Positions 7,130-16,506 of a stretch of DNA of 64,000 nucleotides are shown here, in pieces; within the stretch, counting starts at the first letter, position 1; each line of letters begins with the position of its first letter. The position numbers were made by a program, and so were the translations under genes. The stretch is from Armatimonadetes bacterium Uphvl-Ar1 (GTDB lineage: Bacteria; Armatimonadota; Fimbriimonadia; Fimbriimonadales; Fimbriimonadaceae): assembly GCA_002162075.1 (NCBI GenBank), contig CP021423.1:1240001-1304000 (forward strand), written 5' to 3'. The notes beneath the pieces were generated by a model, which saw only the letters and a list, made by a program, of their open reading frames with translations, was not told the DNA's origin and ran no database searches.

Positions 7130-9088
7130 CTACTGGCTCGGCGCATGGCACTCTCGCCATGCGCGAAGAACTTCCCCAACACTCCAAGCCTGCCAAGGGC
7201 ATCCGCCCGGAAATTGGGGGGCATCGCCATCATACACCTCGGCAATACCGAGTAATCCATAGCTCCCCATGCTAGCCACCACATGAGTCAGAGCCGATTG
7301 CGCCCTTTTCTGATCGCCCGTTACACGCAAAACCGCACTTACATAAGGACCAAGCAGCCAAGGCCAAACTGTGCCCTGATGATAAGAAGCATCTCGCTTG
7401 TCAAGCGGCCCCTCAAAACGACCTACATAGTTCGCTTCACTTGGACCTAACGTTCGCAAGCCGAGCGGAGTCAACAATTCTCGCTCGATTTTGTCCAGCG
7501 CAATTCCCGCTTCATCGCCTCCCAAAGGTGCAAAAGGAAGAGCCATTGCAATGAGTTGATTAGGCCGGAGCGATGCATCCGCCGGCTCGACTGTATCGAG
7601 ATAGTGACCCATCCTGGGATGCCAGAACTTTTCACGCATACTTACCTCAGCCTGATCGGCAAGCTCGGCGTAGCCATCAGCTTTAGCCCCCAGTTTTTGT
7701 GCGATCCACTCTGCAACTCGCAGCAAATTAACCCATAAGCCGTTGATCTCAACTGGCTTCCCGTGCCGAGGCGTCACAACCCAATCACCCACCTTTGCGT
7801 CCATCCATGTCAATTGAACTCCAGGCTCGCCCTGCGCCACCAAACCATCTGCCGGATCAACATGAATCCCATATCGAGTTCCCTTGCGGTGCCATTCAAT
7901 AATCTCAGCAAGCCACCCCAAAGCTTCACGGGCAAAGTCTTCGTCCCATTCCTTGTTCAAAGTCAAGTAAGCCGCATTCCCAAACCAGAGCGAGGCATCA
8001 ACCGTGTTGTAGTCGGGTATCACCCCTCGATCAACAAATCGATTCGGAATAAGCCCCTCCCGCATTTGACTGGCGTAACTCCTCAGAATCTCCTTAGCCA
8101 CGTCAATTTGCCCCGTTTCAAGACAAATCCCCGGCAGTGAAATCATCGTATCGCGGCCCCAATCAGTGAACCAGGGATACCCCGCAATGATGCTCGTCCT
8201 CTCCGGAGTTGTCACGACGAACTTTTTCGCCGCCGATTCCAGGGCTTCTCCTACTCCCCCCTCGACCCCAACTTCTTGATCAAAAAGCGGTATCGCTTCA
8301 GCGCGCTCATCACTCGATGCAACCAAATAGACCGACTCACCTGGGGCTAGAAAGTACTTTAATTCACACGGGCAAAACAAATCATCAATCGCATCAAGTC
8401 CCCGCTCGGTTTCTCGAGGGTGCTCAAACCGGTAATACCAACCCGTCGTCGGAGTACGATCCGCCCCTGGATGATCCAAATGAAGCGAAATGCCATCGTG
8501 AGCCACTGTCGTCCGATCTTCCGGGAAAAACAAGAACTCTGGATAAAAATCTGTGACCCGGAAGTTCTGATGATAAAACTTATGACTCACCAGTGGACGC
8601 AAACTTAACGTGATCGCTTCATCAGATAGGTTCTTGTACCCCACCGTCACAGCATTAACCCTTTCGTGCATCCCAAGCCGCTTGGCCACACGGGCTCCTC
8701 CGACTTCCCAAACCCACTCCACCAGATCCCCAACCGCGAACGACGCCATCTTCCGGTAGCCCTCCGGGTGAACTGTCCCAACATATTGGTTGGAACTCAG
8801 ACCAAATGACTCCGAACCAACACCAACGTAGGCTTCCAGACCAGCCAAAAGAACTGTTCTAATCTCAGGGGCCTGGGTTGCCGCCACCAAATGACCGTGG
8901 TACCGACGGGTGTTTGTCCCCGCTGCCGAGCCCATTGCGAAACCACCAATACCATTGGTCAGAATCCACTCTAAACGAGAACTTCTAGCATAGTTCTGGC
9001 ACACATCCCCACTTAATCGCTGAACCACCGTCGCCACAGCCAAGCAGTCTACAACCGAAACGCCATTTTTGTCAGCCAGAAATCCCAC
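7130..9088 (-). CDS. Glycogen debranching enzyme (amylo-alpha-1,6-glucosidase)
   Basis: The 652-residue protein begins at GTG. The N-terminal GDE domain carries EWILTNGIGGFAMGSAAG (about 40-57) and NTRRYHGHLVA, and it binds the glucan. The C-terminal (alpha/alpha)6 barrel has AGYPWFTDWGRDTMISLPG (about 302-320, with candidate catalytic D309/D313), TWMDAKVGDWVVTPR and YHQGTVWPWLLGPY. It would remove alpha-1,6 branches during glycogen breakdown. No other glycogen gene lies in the window. Archaeal-type debranching enzymes have this same two-domain build. Confidence 0.92.
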   Translation of the reverse strand: MGFLADKNGVSVVDCLAVATVVQRLSGDVCQNYARSSRLEWILTNGIGGFAMGSAAGTNTRRYHGHLVAATQAPEIRTVLLAGLEAYVGVGSESFGLSSNQYVGTVHPEGYRKMASFAVGDLVEWVWEVGGARVAKRLGMHERVNAVTVGYKNLSDEAITLSLRPLVSHKFYHQNFRVTDFYPEFLFFPEDRTTVAHDGISLHLDHPGADRTPTTGWYYRFEHPRETERGLDAIDDLFCPCELKYFLAPGESVYLVASSDERAEAIPLFDQEVGVEGGVGEALESAAKKFVVTTPERTSIIAGYPWFTDWGRDTMISLPGICLETGQIDVAKEILRSYASQMREGLIPNRFVDRGVIPDYNTVDASLWFGNAAYLTLNKEWDEDFAREALGWLAEIIEWHRKGTRYGIHVDPADGLVAQGEPGVQLTWMDAKVGDWVVTPRHGKPVEINGLWVNLLRVAEWIAQKLGAKADGYAELADQAEVSMREKFWHPRMGHYLDTVEPADASLRPNQLIAMALPFAPLGGDEAGIALDKIERELLTPLGLRTLGPSEANYVGRFEGPLDKRDASYHQGTVWPWLLGPYVSAVLRVTGDQKRAQSALTHVVASMGSYGLLGIAEVYDGDAPQFPGGCPWQAWSVGEVLRAWRECHAPSQ

Positions 9089-9229
9089 TAGCTAGCACCG
9101 ATACGGGTTTCTAACAACCAATGGAACAACTGCCACAGATACCGGGGACATCACCCTCCCATTCAAGGCATATAACCCTCGTTGAGGAAGGATTGACTCC
9201 CTCCAATTTAATCACAAAGGGCAACCACC

Positions 9230-9445
9230 ATGTTGATTTCTGAAGCTAAAACCCTCATTGGACAAACCGTAGCATTGACCTACACCGACCGAACCGGAAA
9301 AGAGTACACCGAAGTCACCGAGATTTACGATGTTGCGTTCATTCCGCTCTACGGACCGTGCATGATCACTGACTCTGGCGAAGTCCGGCTCGACCGCGTA
9401 CTTGTGTACGAGATGGCCGAGTACGAATATCGCACTGCTGCCTAA
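9230..9445 (+). CDS. Small conserved-looking hypothetical protein
   Basis: This 71-residue acidic protein has good coding character and a purine-rich site (aaaggg) ahead of the ATG. It reads as a small all-beta domain: GQTVALTYTDRTGKEY, then EVTEIYDVAFIPLYGPCMITDSGEVRL split by a turn, then VLVYEMAEYEY. No catalytic motif, membrane segment or known family is recognised. It stands alone between the divergent debranching gene and a strong terminator, so it is probably transcribed as a single gene. Confidence 0.65.
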   Translation: MLISEAKTLIGQTVALTYTDRTGKEYTEVTEIYDVAFIPLYGPCMITDSGEVRLDRVLVYEMAEYEYRTAA

Positions 9446-9483
9446 TTTCTCACGAAACGGCTGGTAGGGCGCACGACCAACAA

Positions 9484-9516
9484 ACCGTCCGGACACTCAA
9501 TCCGGGCGGTTTTTTC
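9484..9516 (+). terminator. Terminator lying across the 3' end of the opposing gene
   Basis: The stem ACCGTCCGGA ... TCCGGGCGGT (one G-T wobble, 7-base loop) is followed by six T on the plus strand. The TGA stop of the convergent LptD-like gene lies in the loop (9497-9499), so the right arm of the hairpin is also coding sequence on the minus strand. Confidence 0.85.
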
Positions 9517-11047
9517 TACTCAGGTCACGGTCAACCAATCTGTTCGTAAAGCCATCAACCCGGAACCGAACTCCAATTCGGTAATCACTCGGAAACTCCC
9601 TTCGTGTGACAAACGGCTCAAGCGAACCCGCCGCCAGCGCAATCTCCCACTCAACGTCGTACCAATCCTTCGTTGAAAAATCGTACTTTCGGAGGTACCT
9701 CAACGTATACGGACCAAAAACGTAATCCGCGCGCAAAGCAAACCCACTCCCGAACGGGATACGATCATAAAGAAAATCCGCTGAGCCTGTCTCGGTTGCG
9801 TTGACATAAACCCCTCCAACGGTCAACCCTCGAAAGACTTCACCAAACGCACCAATTTCCCCGCGAATAATCCCAAAGGTATTGTCGCCACTGAAAGTGC
9901 CCACCAAGTCCAAGCGTGCGTGAGATTTCCAATTTCCAAATGTGTACCTTGGAGCAATAAAAGATGTCTCAAATACCGCTCGGTCAACCCACTGCGCCTG
10001 ACCTGAATCGCGAACTCGCTGAATTCTGCCCGTCCCGATCCACCCCCCCTGACCTAATCCACCGCCCTTCTCATAGACAAAATCCCAGGCCTTGCTAATT
10101 CCGGCTGAATCCTGTCGCCGACCAACACTTCCTGTGTTCCAATAGGTTCCCGCCGAGAAACTTGCCTTGGGATCACGAAGCCGGTTGAATTCTTCATCCG
10201 GGTGAGAAATCGAAACATTGTTGAACCATCCATCCGCAACCCGCTCTCCCAAATCACCCCGAGGGGCAACCCGAGTGATCTGCTGACCCCCATCAATAAA
10301 TGATTGCGTGTATTGAAACTGGTACTCCTGAAGCCGTCCAGGAAAACTGTTCCATGCGCCAGAAATCACAGAGCGATCACTCAGCAAAAAACTACTGTCC
10401 CAGCTGACGCCGATCCCAACCCCTCGTCGATTAGTCACGCTTGGAAACTTGAATCCACTCACCCTACGATCCAAGTTGAATGTCTGGCTGGGAAAAGGCC
10501 CCACGTTAATCCCAAGTAACTCGTAGAAAACCCGCCTCGCGACGGCCCGCTTCCCCGGCTGAATCACAAGTTCATCGGCGGCAAAACGAGTGCCTCCCGA
10601 GCTCAAATCGGTGAGCTCAACCTGCGCTTTCCGAACCGTCCACAGCGGTTCTGGTTCACGCTGAATCTCAAGCGAACCGCCTTGAACCAACACATAGCCA
10701 ACTTCCAACCGAACCGACTTTCCTGAGCCAACCCCCGTCTCCCAATTCACTTCCAGAGATTCCACCGAAAGCTCACCCTCCGGATCAATGATCCGAGTCG
10801 TCCCCTCGGTACGCAAGACCTTTGAGTTCGTATTGACGAAGAGCCGCGAAGCTTGTAGAACGGTTGGGCCGTACTTCGCCCTGACCCCACCTTCAAAAAC
10901 CAAAACCCCGTCCGCTACATCCCGATACCAAGAATCTGCTTCAATCGTGAGAGTGTCGTCAACCGCCACCGACTGTCGAGATTCCTGAACCATTGGCGTA
11001 ACCGGTAAGTCAACCGGCATCGCCACCCCACCAACCGGAATGATCAT
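9497..11047 (-). CDS. LptD/OstA-like outer-membrane protein
   Basis: Taking the ATG at 11047 gives 516 residues; the frame stays open to 11191 but that extension would overlap the divergent sigma gene. Residues of about 25-170 look like an OstA/LptA-type beta-jellyroll (LTIEADSWYRDVADGVLVFEGG, ASRLFVNTNSKVLRTEG). The remainder alternates short beta strands with aromatic ends, as expected of a beta-barrel. LptD inserts lipopolysaccharide into the outer membrane, so this supports a diderm cell. The protein is shorter than proteobacterial LptD, and no clean signal peptide is visible at the chosen start, so both start and exact role are uncertain. Confidence 0.65.
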   Translation of the reverse strand: MIIPVGGVAMPVDLPVTPMVQESRQSVAVDDTLTIEADSWYRDVADGVLVFEGGVRAKYGPTVLQASRLFVNTNSKVLRTEGTTRIIDPEGELSVESLEVNWETGVGSGKSVRLEVGYVLVQGGSLEIQREPEPLWTVRKAQVELTDLSSGGTRFAADELVIQPGKRAVARRVFYELLGINVGPFPSQTFNLDRRVSGFKFPSVTNRRGVGIGVSWDSSFLLSDRSVISGAWNSFPGRLQEYQFQYTQSFIDGGQQITRVAPRGDLGERVADGWFNNVSISHPDEEFNRLRDPKASFSAGTYWNTGSVGRRQDSAGISKAWDFVYEKGGGLGQGGWIGTGRIQRVRDSGQAQWVDRAVFETSFIAPRYTFGNWKSHARLDLVGTFSGDNTFGIIRGEIGAFGEVFRGLTVGGVYVNATETGSADFLYDRIPFGSGFALRADYVFGPYTLRYLRKYDFSTKDWYDVEWEIALAAGSLEPFVTRREFPSDYRIGVRFRVDGFTNRLVDRDLSRKNRPD

Positions 11048-11151
11048 TGCTTGCCTCGCAGGATACCGCTCCCCGTAAAATTCACAAAGTATTGAACGTT
11101 TCACCCCAAAAGTGGTGTCTAAGTTGTATCCTTTGTCCAGGGAAAGTGTAG

Positions 11152-11715
11152 ATGGCTGAAAAACTGACTTTCGTCCCCACCCTCGACCCAAAAGTTGAAG
11201 AATTGGCTCTCGTTGCTCGCCTCCGGCGGAACGACCAAGTAGCCATGAATACCATCGTCAGTCGTCACCGAGACCGATTGATTCGAACGGCTACAAATCT
11301 TCTCCGCGATTCCCATGAAGCTGAGGATGTTGCTCAAGAGGCATTTCTTAAATCATTCCGAGAAATTCATAAGCTCCGGGACGACCGCGCCTTCTCCGGC
11401 TACCTATACAAAATATGTGTCCGCCTTTGCATGGATCGCCTTCGATCACGCAAACCAACTGGCGAAGCTGTTGAGCGCGGTATGGGCGGAACCGATCGCC
11501 GCGTCGTAAACCAAATCCTCGTCCAAGAACTTCTGGCCCATCTCCCGCCAGAACAAGCCCAAACGCTCGTCTTGAGAGAAATGGAGCAAATGAGTTACGA
11601 TGAAGTTGCGGACATCATGGATATCCCGGTCGGCACCGTTCGCTCCCGGCTACATGCTGCGCGAGAGAAGTTTCGCGCAATTTGGCTCGAAGCCACGGAG
11701 GAACAGGCTCGTTGA
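11152..11715 (+). CDS. ECF RNA polymerase sigma factor
   Basis: This 187-residue group 4 sigma factor has region 2 at about 20-90 (NLLRDSHEAEDVAQEAFLKSF, GYLYKICVRLCMDRLR). Region 4 lies at about 120-178 (LPPEQAQTLVLREMEQMSYDEVA and MDIPVGTVRSRLHAAREK). The TGA stop overlaps the TTG start of the next gene. It opens an operon in which every junction down to glnD overlaps, so it is likely autoregulated together with those genes. It is divergent from the LptD-like gene, sharing a gap of about 100 bases. Confidence 0.93.
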   Translation: MAEKLTFVPTLDPKVEELALVARLRRNDQVAMNTIVSRHRDRLIRTATNLLRDSHEAEDVAQEAFLKSFREIHKLRDDRAFSGYLYKICVRLCMDRLRSRKPTGEAVERGMGGTDRRVVNQILVQELLAHLPPEQAQTLVLREMEQMSYDEVADIMDIPVGTVRSRLHAAREKFRAIWLEATEEQAR

Positions 11716-12125
11716 CCCAATCTGAGTTTAATCTCCTCGCCGAGATTGTCTTTGACAAAGAAGCAACCTCGGCTGAAACAGAACTGTTTGAACAAGCCGT
11801 GGAGAAGAACCCGGAATGGATGGATGCGTTCCTAGATAACCGATCAATTCTCGATGAGGCATTTACCGAGATTCCAACTACGCCGTCAAATTTCAATCAA
11901 CAACTCCTTGCCCGGTGGCAAGCCGATCAAGTTCGATCTTCGTTTCAATACTGGGCTCCGTCCATTGTCGCCGCCGTAGCTGCCGGAGTTGGACTGCTCG
12001 CGATTCTGACTACTCTCGGTAAACCCGTCCTCAGTCCCAGTCAACTTGACTCCCCAGCAGAAGCCAAACTAGAATCGCCATCCGTCGTAGATTTTCCCAC
12101 CCTCCAAGAACCTCTTGACAGATGA
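11712..12125 (+). CDS. Putative membrane anti-sigma factor
   Basis: I chose the TTG at 11712, which overlaps the sigma stop as TTGA and has a GGAGGA site 9 bases upstream; a second in-frame TTG at 11682 is less likely. The product has 137 residues: an acidic helical N-terminus of about 85 residues that would bind the sigma factor, one transmembrane segment near residues 78-100 (APSIVAAVAAGVGLLAILTTLG) and a short Pro/Ser-rich extracytoplasmic tail. No zinc motif is visible. The call rests on context and topology. Confidence 0.65.
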   Translation: MTQSEFNLLAEIVFDKEATSAETELFEQAVEKNPEWMDAFLDNRSILDEAFTEIPTTPSNFNQQLLARWQADQVRSSFQYWAPSIVAAVAAGVGLLAILTTLGKPVLSPSQLDSPAEAKLESPSVVDFPTLQEPLDR

Positions 12126-13648
12126 GCATCGCTCACCGCGCATTTATTGGTGCGTTACTCGGTGCAATTCTTGCCCTCTTCATCCACCCGCTCTCTCGCC
12201 CGTGGTTTCAATACGGTCTCTACCGATTTGAGCCGTCGTTGACCGCCGCGAAGTCTCCGAGCCTCGCCAAAACCCTCACTTCCCTCCCACCCCCCTTCAA
12301 CGATCAAAATGTTTCACTCTACGTTCAAGTTGCTGCTGAAAAACTCTCCGATGGAGAATCGCTCGACCCCGCCGACACTCTACTCCTGATCGAGCTTTGC
12401 CGGACTGCCGCCGAAAAAGACCCGACAAATGCCTTTTGGAGACAAAGCGAAGCGCTTTTCCAACAGGCAATCGGCAACGAAGAAGCGGCCCTTGTCGCAT
12501 GGCAAAGAGCCGCAAACCGGTCATCTTGGACTGACTATCAGTCCCTTCAACTCAAAGAGTTCATTGCTCAGTTCAAGGCCGAGTCCCGTATCACGATGGC
12601 ATGGCACTACGCCGCGGCCGCTTCCCGACGAAGTTCTGATCTCCCGCGAATGGTATCGTCACTCGGAACCGGATACATCCTTTCTGATCAATCCCTGGAC
12701 TCACGTCGAACCGCATTTCTAAATGGCAATCTGATTCGAGACAATGCCAGATCAAAGGTTAGTGCGTCCCACGGATACAACCTGACCGAATTTGCTGCAA
12801 CGGGACCTTATCCAATCCCCGGCACTCGAAGAGAAAGAACATTCAACCGCGCCGAGTTTCCAACCGAGATCATACAAGTTGGTGATCCCGACCGGGCAAA
12901 GGTAATTGCAAACGGCCTCCGAAAGAATGAGGCATATCAGGCCCTGGTCTTCACTCGAGATACCAAAAAACCACTTCAGCGGCTCACTGGGCAATCAATA
13001 CTGACTAGTTCTCTACCCGGGTCTCTTCTCATAACTGCCGTCATATTTTTGGCACTCCATGCCCTCTTGTGCGTTTGCCCTTGCGCCAAATTCCCTCGCC
13101 TTGCTCCGTCTCTACCCGCAATTCTTGGACTTGTAGCTGGGAGCACCCTCTACGTTTTAACTCAACAACCGCTCCTCAGTCTCTGGATCCTTCTCATTCT
13201 TGCGATCTTTTCCGTTCGCCCACCCCTTGAATTATTAGCCACTCCACCTCGGATTCAACCTTCGACCCAAATCATAGGATCAATCTTGGTCGTCATGATC
13301 GGGATTAGCGTCACCTGCTACGCCATTGTCAATGCACCTCCGATGACCTCTCTCCGTGAATCTCTAATTGACGGCTGGTGGACATACCCAGAAGAATCAA
13401 TGGGTGCTTCGATTCTATTCTTCGCGGGTCTCCTGGCAATCCTCGCCCAATATTCTGCCTACCGTCAACAGCGACCCGCCGGAAGATTCCTTATCCTACT
13501 CACCCGTCATGCCGCCAAGCATGCCGCCCTCGCCAGTCTTTTATGCAGCATTATCCTCACCCCCTTTTGTATCTACTGGGATTCAAAAATCCAACCCGAT
13601 CTCATGAACATTGCCCTCAATGAAACGGCATACTATCTGAACAGATGA
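12122..13648 (+). CDS. Multi-pass membrane protein with helical-repeat N-terminal half
   Basis: The 508-residue protein overlaps the preceding stop by ATGA and the following start in the same way. After one N-terminal membrane segment (about 8-24) comes a region of about 250 residues. It is rich in short amphipathic helices (LLIELCRTAAEKDPTNAFWR, LVAWQRAANRSSW) that look like TPR-type repeats. The C-terminal 210 residues have about six hydrophobic segments. No enzyme motif is seen. Its position between an anti-sigma factor and GlnD suggests a role in sensing or in assembling the system, but that is inference. Confidence 0.6.
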   Translation: MSIAHRAFIGALLGAILALFIHPLSRPWFQYGLYRFEPSLTAAKSPSLAKTLTSLPPPFNDQNVSLYVQVAAEKLSDGESLDPADTLLLIELCRTAAEKDPTNAFWRQSEALFQQAIGNEEAALVAWQRAANRSSWTDYQSLQLKEFIAQFKAESRITMAWHYAAAASRRSSDLPRMVSSLGTGYILSDQSLDSRRTAFLNGNLIRDNARSKVSASHGYNLTEFAATGPYPIPGTRRERTFNRAEFPTEIIQVGDPDRAKVIANGLRKNEAYQALVFTRDTKKPLQRLTGQSILTSSLPGSLLITAVIFLALHALLCVCPCAKFPRLAPSLPAILGLVAGSTLYVLTQQPLLSLWILLILAIFSVRPPLELLATPPRIQPSTQIIGSILVVMIGISVTCYAIVNAPPMTSLRESLIDGWWTYPEESMGASILFFAGLLAILAQYSAYRQQRPAGRFLILLTRHAAKHAALASLLCSIILTPFCIYWDSKIQPDLMNIALNETAYYLNR

Positions 13649-16020
13649 GCGAACGATTCAAGAACGCCACTCAAAGCATGGCTCAGCGCCGCCAGGATCT
13701 CTTCTCTCAACTGAGGGCCCAACCCAGTGGATGGGAATGGTGCCGAAAACTCAGTGCGCTCCATGATGAATTGTGGCGAGAACTTTGGAGCGACATCACA
13801 ATGGAATTTCCAGATCTTCCACCCCTGTCAATTGTGGCAACGGGCGGATATGGGCGACAAGAAATGTCTCCGTCCAGCGATATTGATGTCGCATTCATCC
13901 CTCTCGCTGAATCACCCGAACTTGACCAAGCGATCCGAATCCTGTTTCGCAACGCTCATGACGCCTTTGGTCGTGTCTTAGGAGTGCGCTTGTCGTATGT
14001 TTATCGGCTCGCTGCTGATCTCCCCGGCCTCGACAGCATTAGCCTAACAAGTTTTCTCGACGCTCGCCTCATTACCGGTTCCTCAGCACCATTTCAAAAT
14101 TTCAAGGAAGCACTCTGGAGTGACTTTCCTACCGCAGAATTCCTCAACGCAAAGCTCGAAGAAAGGCGCGGAGAAACGGAAAGAACACACACCACCCCCC
14201 TGGTCACGCAACCCAACCTCAAGCATGGGGCGGGCGGACTCCGCGATTTTCATTGCAACAACTGGATCGGACTCGCCATCGGCGAGCGGGCTATTCCCCC
14301 AACATATGCGGCAGATCAACTTCTTCTCTACCGTAACCTGCTCCATCTCATTTCAGGCAAGTTGCAGGATGATTTGAATTTTTCACGACGCGACGAACTC
14401 GCTGAAGTCCTCCAAAAAGACCCCTTCGTCCTCGGATCAGCAATCGCAGAATCCCTCACACAAAATCACAACGACTACCTCCACGGACTTCGCCGGCTCA
14501 CCGATAACCGCTACTCTCTCGGTCAATTTGCCGACGCCGCCCGGGGAGAAGTCCGCATCAATGCCGGAGCCCCCGCAGGTCAAACCGCCGCCCTTCTCGC
14601 CCAGGCAAAAACCATCGGATTAGAACTACCGAATCAACTCCCGGTATTAACACCCCAAGTTGGCCCCGAGATACTTTCCGCCTTGACCTCTCCCACGGCA
14701 ACCCTGCGAGCAATCGAATCAACTGGAATCTTCGAGTTAATCTTCCCCGAGCTTGCCGTTTGCAAGACCCTGATGCCCGGAGATGCATCCCACCGATATA
14801 CGGTTCTGGAACACACTTTCCAAGCAATTGAGGAGTTCGAAAGAATCGGCCCCGGCTCCCCATTTTCAGAAATTCGGAATGAACTCGCCGATCCCAATCT
14901 TCCTTCCCTCGCTCTCCTCTTTCATGACCTTGGCAAGGCAATCCCCGAAGGACATCACCAAGATACCGGCGCAATAATTGTCTCCGAAGTTGTCGACCGT
15001 TGGGGCCTCGAGTCTTCCCTCAAGTTCAACCTCTCCTGGCTCGTCAAAAATCATTTATTGATGAGCCAGTACATCCGTGTGCGTGATATTGATCACCCGG
15101 ATACGATCACCGAGTTCGCCGCCCTTGTTCCGAATCTTGAACTGCTCCGCACGCTCACCCTTCTCACCTACTGCGATGTTCGAAGTGTAAGTCCCGAACT
15201 CTGGACACCTGTCCAACAAACGTACCTACTCAGCCTTTATGAACGGGCCTCTCCGATCATTGACTCAAAGGAAAATCCGAGCGAAGTCGAATCCTCCGCC
15301 ATCCGCCGGGTTCTGAGCACCGCTCGTTCCACCGGGAACACCTCGATTCGAGATATAGAAGAATTCCTCAGCGTGATGCCCACCCGCTATCTTCTGAGCA
15401 CATCTGAAGAAACCATTCTCATTCACCACCAGCTCTATAATCAAGTTGAATCTGAATCCATCATCGTCACATTCCAAGACCACCGCGAACTGGGGCTGAC
15501 TGAAATCACCCTGGTCACCCCCGACCGACCTGGATCGCTGCTCAACATCCTTGCTACGCTCTACGCTCACAATCTGAGCATCCAGAATCTCCGGTGCGCA
15601 ACGTCAGAATCAAACCCCGCAATCATCATTGATTCATTCTTTGTCAGCAAGGCCGGGTCACTTCTTCCTCACCACCTTCGCCAACGCTTAGATCACGATT
15701 TCCGCCGGGTACTCGAAGGCGAGGTCACGGCGACAGAAATCCTCCACTCAAAAGGTAAAGACCCTGATCGCAAGCAGCAATTCTTCACGCTGGAAATCAC
15801 TGAGAAAAACCCGCTCATCCTTGAAATTCGCGCCCCCCGAGGACGTGGTCTCGCCTATCGTTTGGCAAAGGTCATCAGCGAGCAGGGCTTGAGCATCCTG
15901 ACCGCACGACTTGGGCAATGGGCCGGCTCGGCAAGTGCAGGGTTCTATGTCGTCCACCCAGATGATCAACCCATCAATATCCCCAGTCTTCGCGAGGCAT
16001 TCCTCTCCCCTGCGGACTAA
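13645..16020 (+). CDS. glnD: GlnD-like [protein-PII] uridylyltransferase / uridylyl-removing enzyme
   Basis: The 791-residue protein has the GlnD domain order. A nucleotidyltransferase domain carries TGGYGRQEMSPSSDIDV (about 66-82, metal ligands D79 and D81). An HD domain has LFHDLGK with H427/D428 and a preceding YTVLEHTFQA. Two ACT domains begin near 617 (TPDRPGSLLNILATLY) and 723 (APRGRGLAYRLAKVI). GlnD adds and removes UMP on PII proteins according to glutamine level; the ACT domains sense glutamine. It is somewhat shorter than the enterobacterial protein (about 890). No PII gene is in the window. It is the last gene of a chain of overlapping genes starting with an ECF sigma factor. Confidence 0.88.
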   Translation: MSERFKNATQSMAQRRQDLFSQLRAQPSGWEWCRKLSALHDELWRELWSDITMEFPDLPPLSIVATGGYGRQEMSPSSDIDVAFIPLAESPELDQAIRILFRNAHDAFGRVLGVRLSYVYRLAADLPGLDSISLTSFLDARLITGSSAPFQNFKEALWSDFPTAEFLNAKLEERRGETERTHTTPLVTQPNLKHGAGGLRDFHCNNWIGLAIGERAIPPTYAADQLLLYRNLLHLISGKLQDDLNFSRRDELAEVLQKDPFVLGSAIAESLTQNHNDYLHGLRRLTDNRYSLGQFADAARGEVRINAGAPAGQTAALLAQAKTIGLELPNQLPVLTPQVGPEILSALTSPTATLRAIESTGIFELIFPELAVCKTLMPGDASHRYTVLEHTFQAIEEFERIGPGSPFSEIRNELADPNLPSLALLFHDLGKAIPEGHHQDTGAIIVSEVVDRWGLESSLKFNLSWLVKNHLLMSQYIRVRDIDHPDTITEFAALVPNLELLRTLTLLTYCDVRSVSPELWTPVQQTYLLSLYERASPIIDSKENPSEVESSAIRRVLSTARSTGNTSIRDIEEFLSVMPTRYLLSTSEETILIHHQLYNQVESESIIVTFQDHRELGLTEITLVTPDRPGSLLNILATLYAHNLSIQNLRCATSESNPAIIIDSFFVSKAGSLLPHHLRQRLDHDFRRVLEGEVTATEILHSKGKDPDRKQQFFTLEITEKNPLILEIRAPRGRGLAYRLAKVISEQGLSILTARLGQWAGSASAGFYVVHPDDQPINIPSLREAFLSPAD

Positions 16021-16053
16021 CGCACCATTGCCATAGGTATTCTCAAGACTGCT

Positions 16054-16506
16054 ATGAAGGTCGTCATTTTAGGTTGTGGTCGCTCGGGAGCATCGCTTGC
16101 CCTGCAACTTGCTGCGATGAATCACCAGGTCACGGTGATCGAAAAGAGCCCCGAATCTCTCCGGCGACTGGGCAAAACCTATCCCTGTCGAATCGTTTTG
16201 GGAAATGGCCTCGATCTGGACACACTTGAAAAAGCCGATATCAAAGATTGCAACGCCTTCTTCGCCATGACCAGAGGAGATAATACAAACCTCATGGCTG
16301 CACAAATCGTCCAACGAAACTTCCGAGTCGAACGAGTCGCCGTAAAAGTCGCTGACCCTCTCCGGGCCGAAGCCTATCGCAAACTCGGCCTCTTCACGAT
16401 CAACGCCGCTGCCCTCCTTGCCGGAATGTGTCGCGATTGGCTCCTCGGTGAAGAGTTCAAGCCGATCGACCACTACAACGTGGATGGAGTCGAGGTGGAA
16501 CTGTGA
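16054..16506 (+). CDS. TrkA-N domain protein, NAD-binding potassium-uptake regulator
   Basis: This 150-residue single Rossmann (RCK-N) domain begins VVILGCGRSGASLALQLA and has VIEKSPESLRRL, the acidic strand end that binds NAD(H) ribose. FAMTRGDNTNLMAAQIVQ and RVAVKVADP follow as in TrkA/KtrA. It lacks the C-terminal RCK-C domain. The stop overlaps the GTG of the next gene (GTGA), so the two proteins are probably made together and may form a mixed ring on a Trk/Ktr potassium channel. That channel subunit is not in this window. Located 33 bases after glnD. Confidence 0.88.
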   Translation: MKVVILGCGRSGASLALQLAAMNHQVTVIEKSPESLRRLGKTYPCRIVLGNGLDLDTLEKADIKDCNAFFAMTRGDNTNLMAAQIVQRNFRVERVAVKVADPLRAEAYRKLGLFTINAAALLAGMCRDWLLGEEFKPIDHYNVDGVEVEL

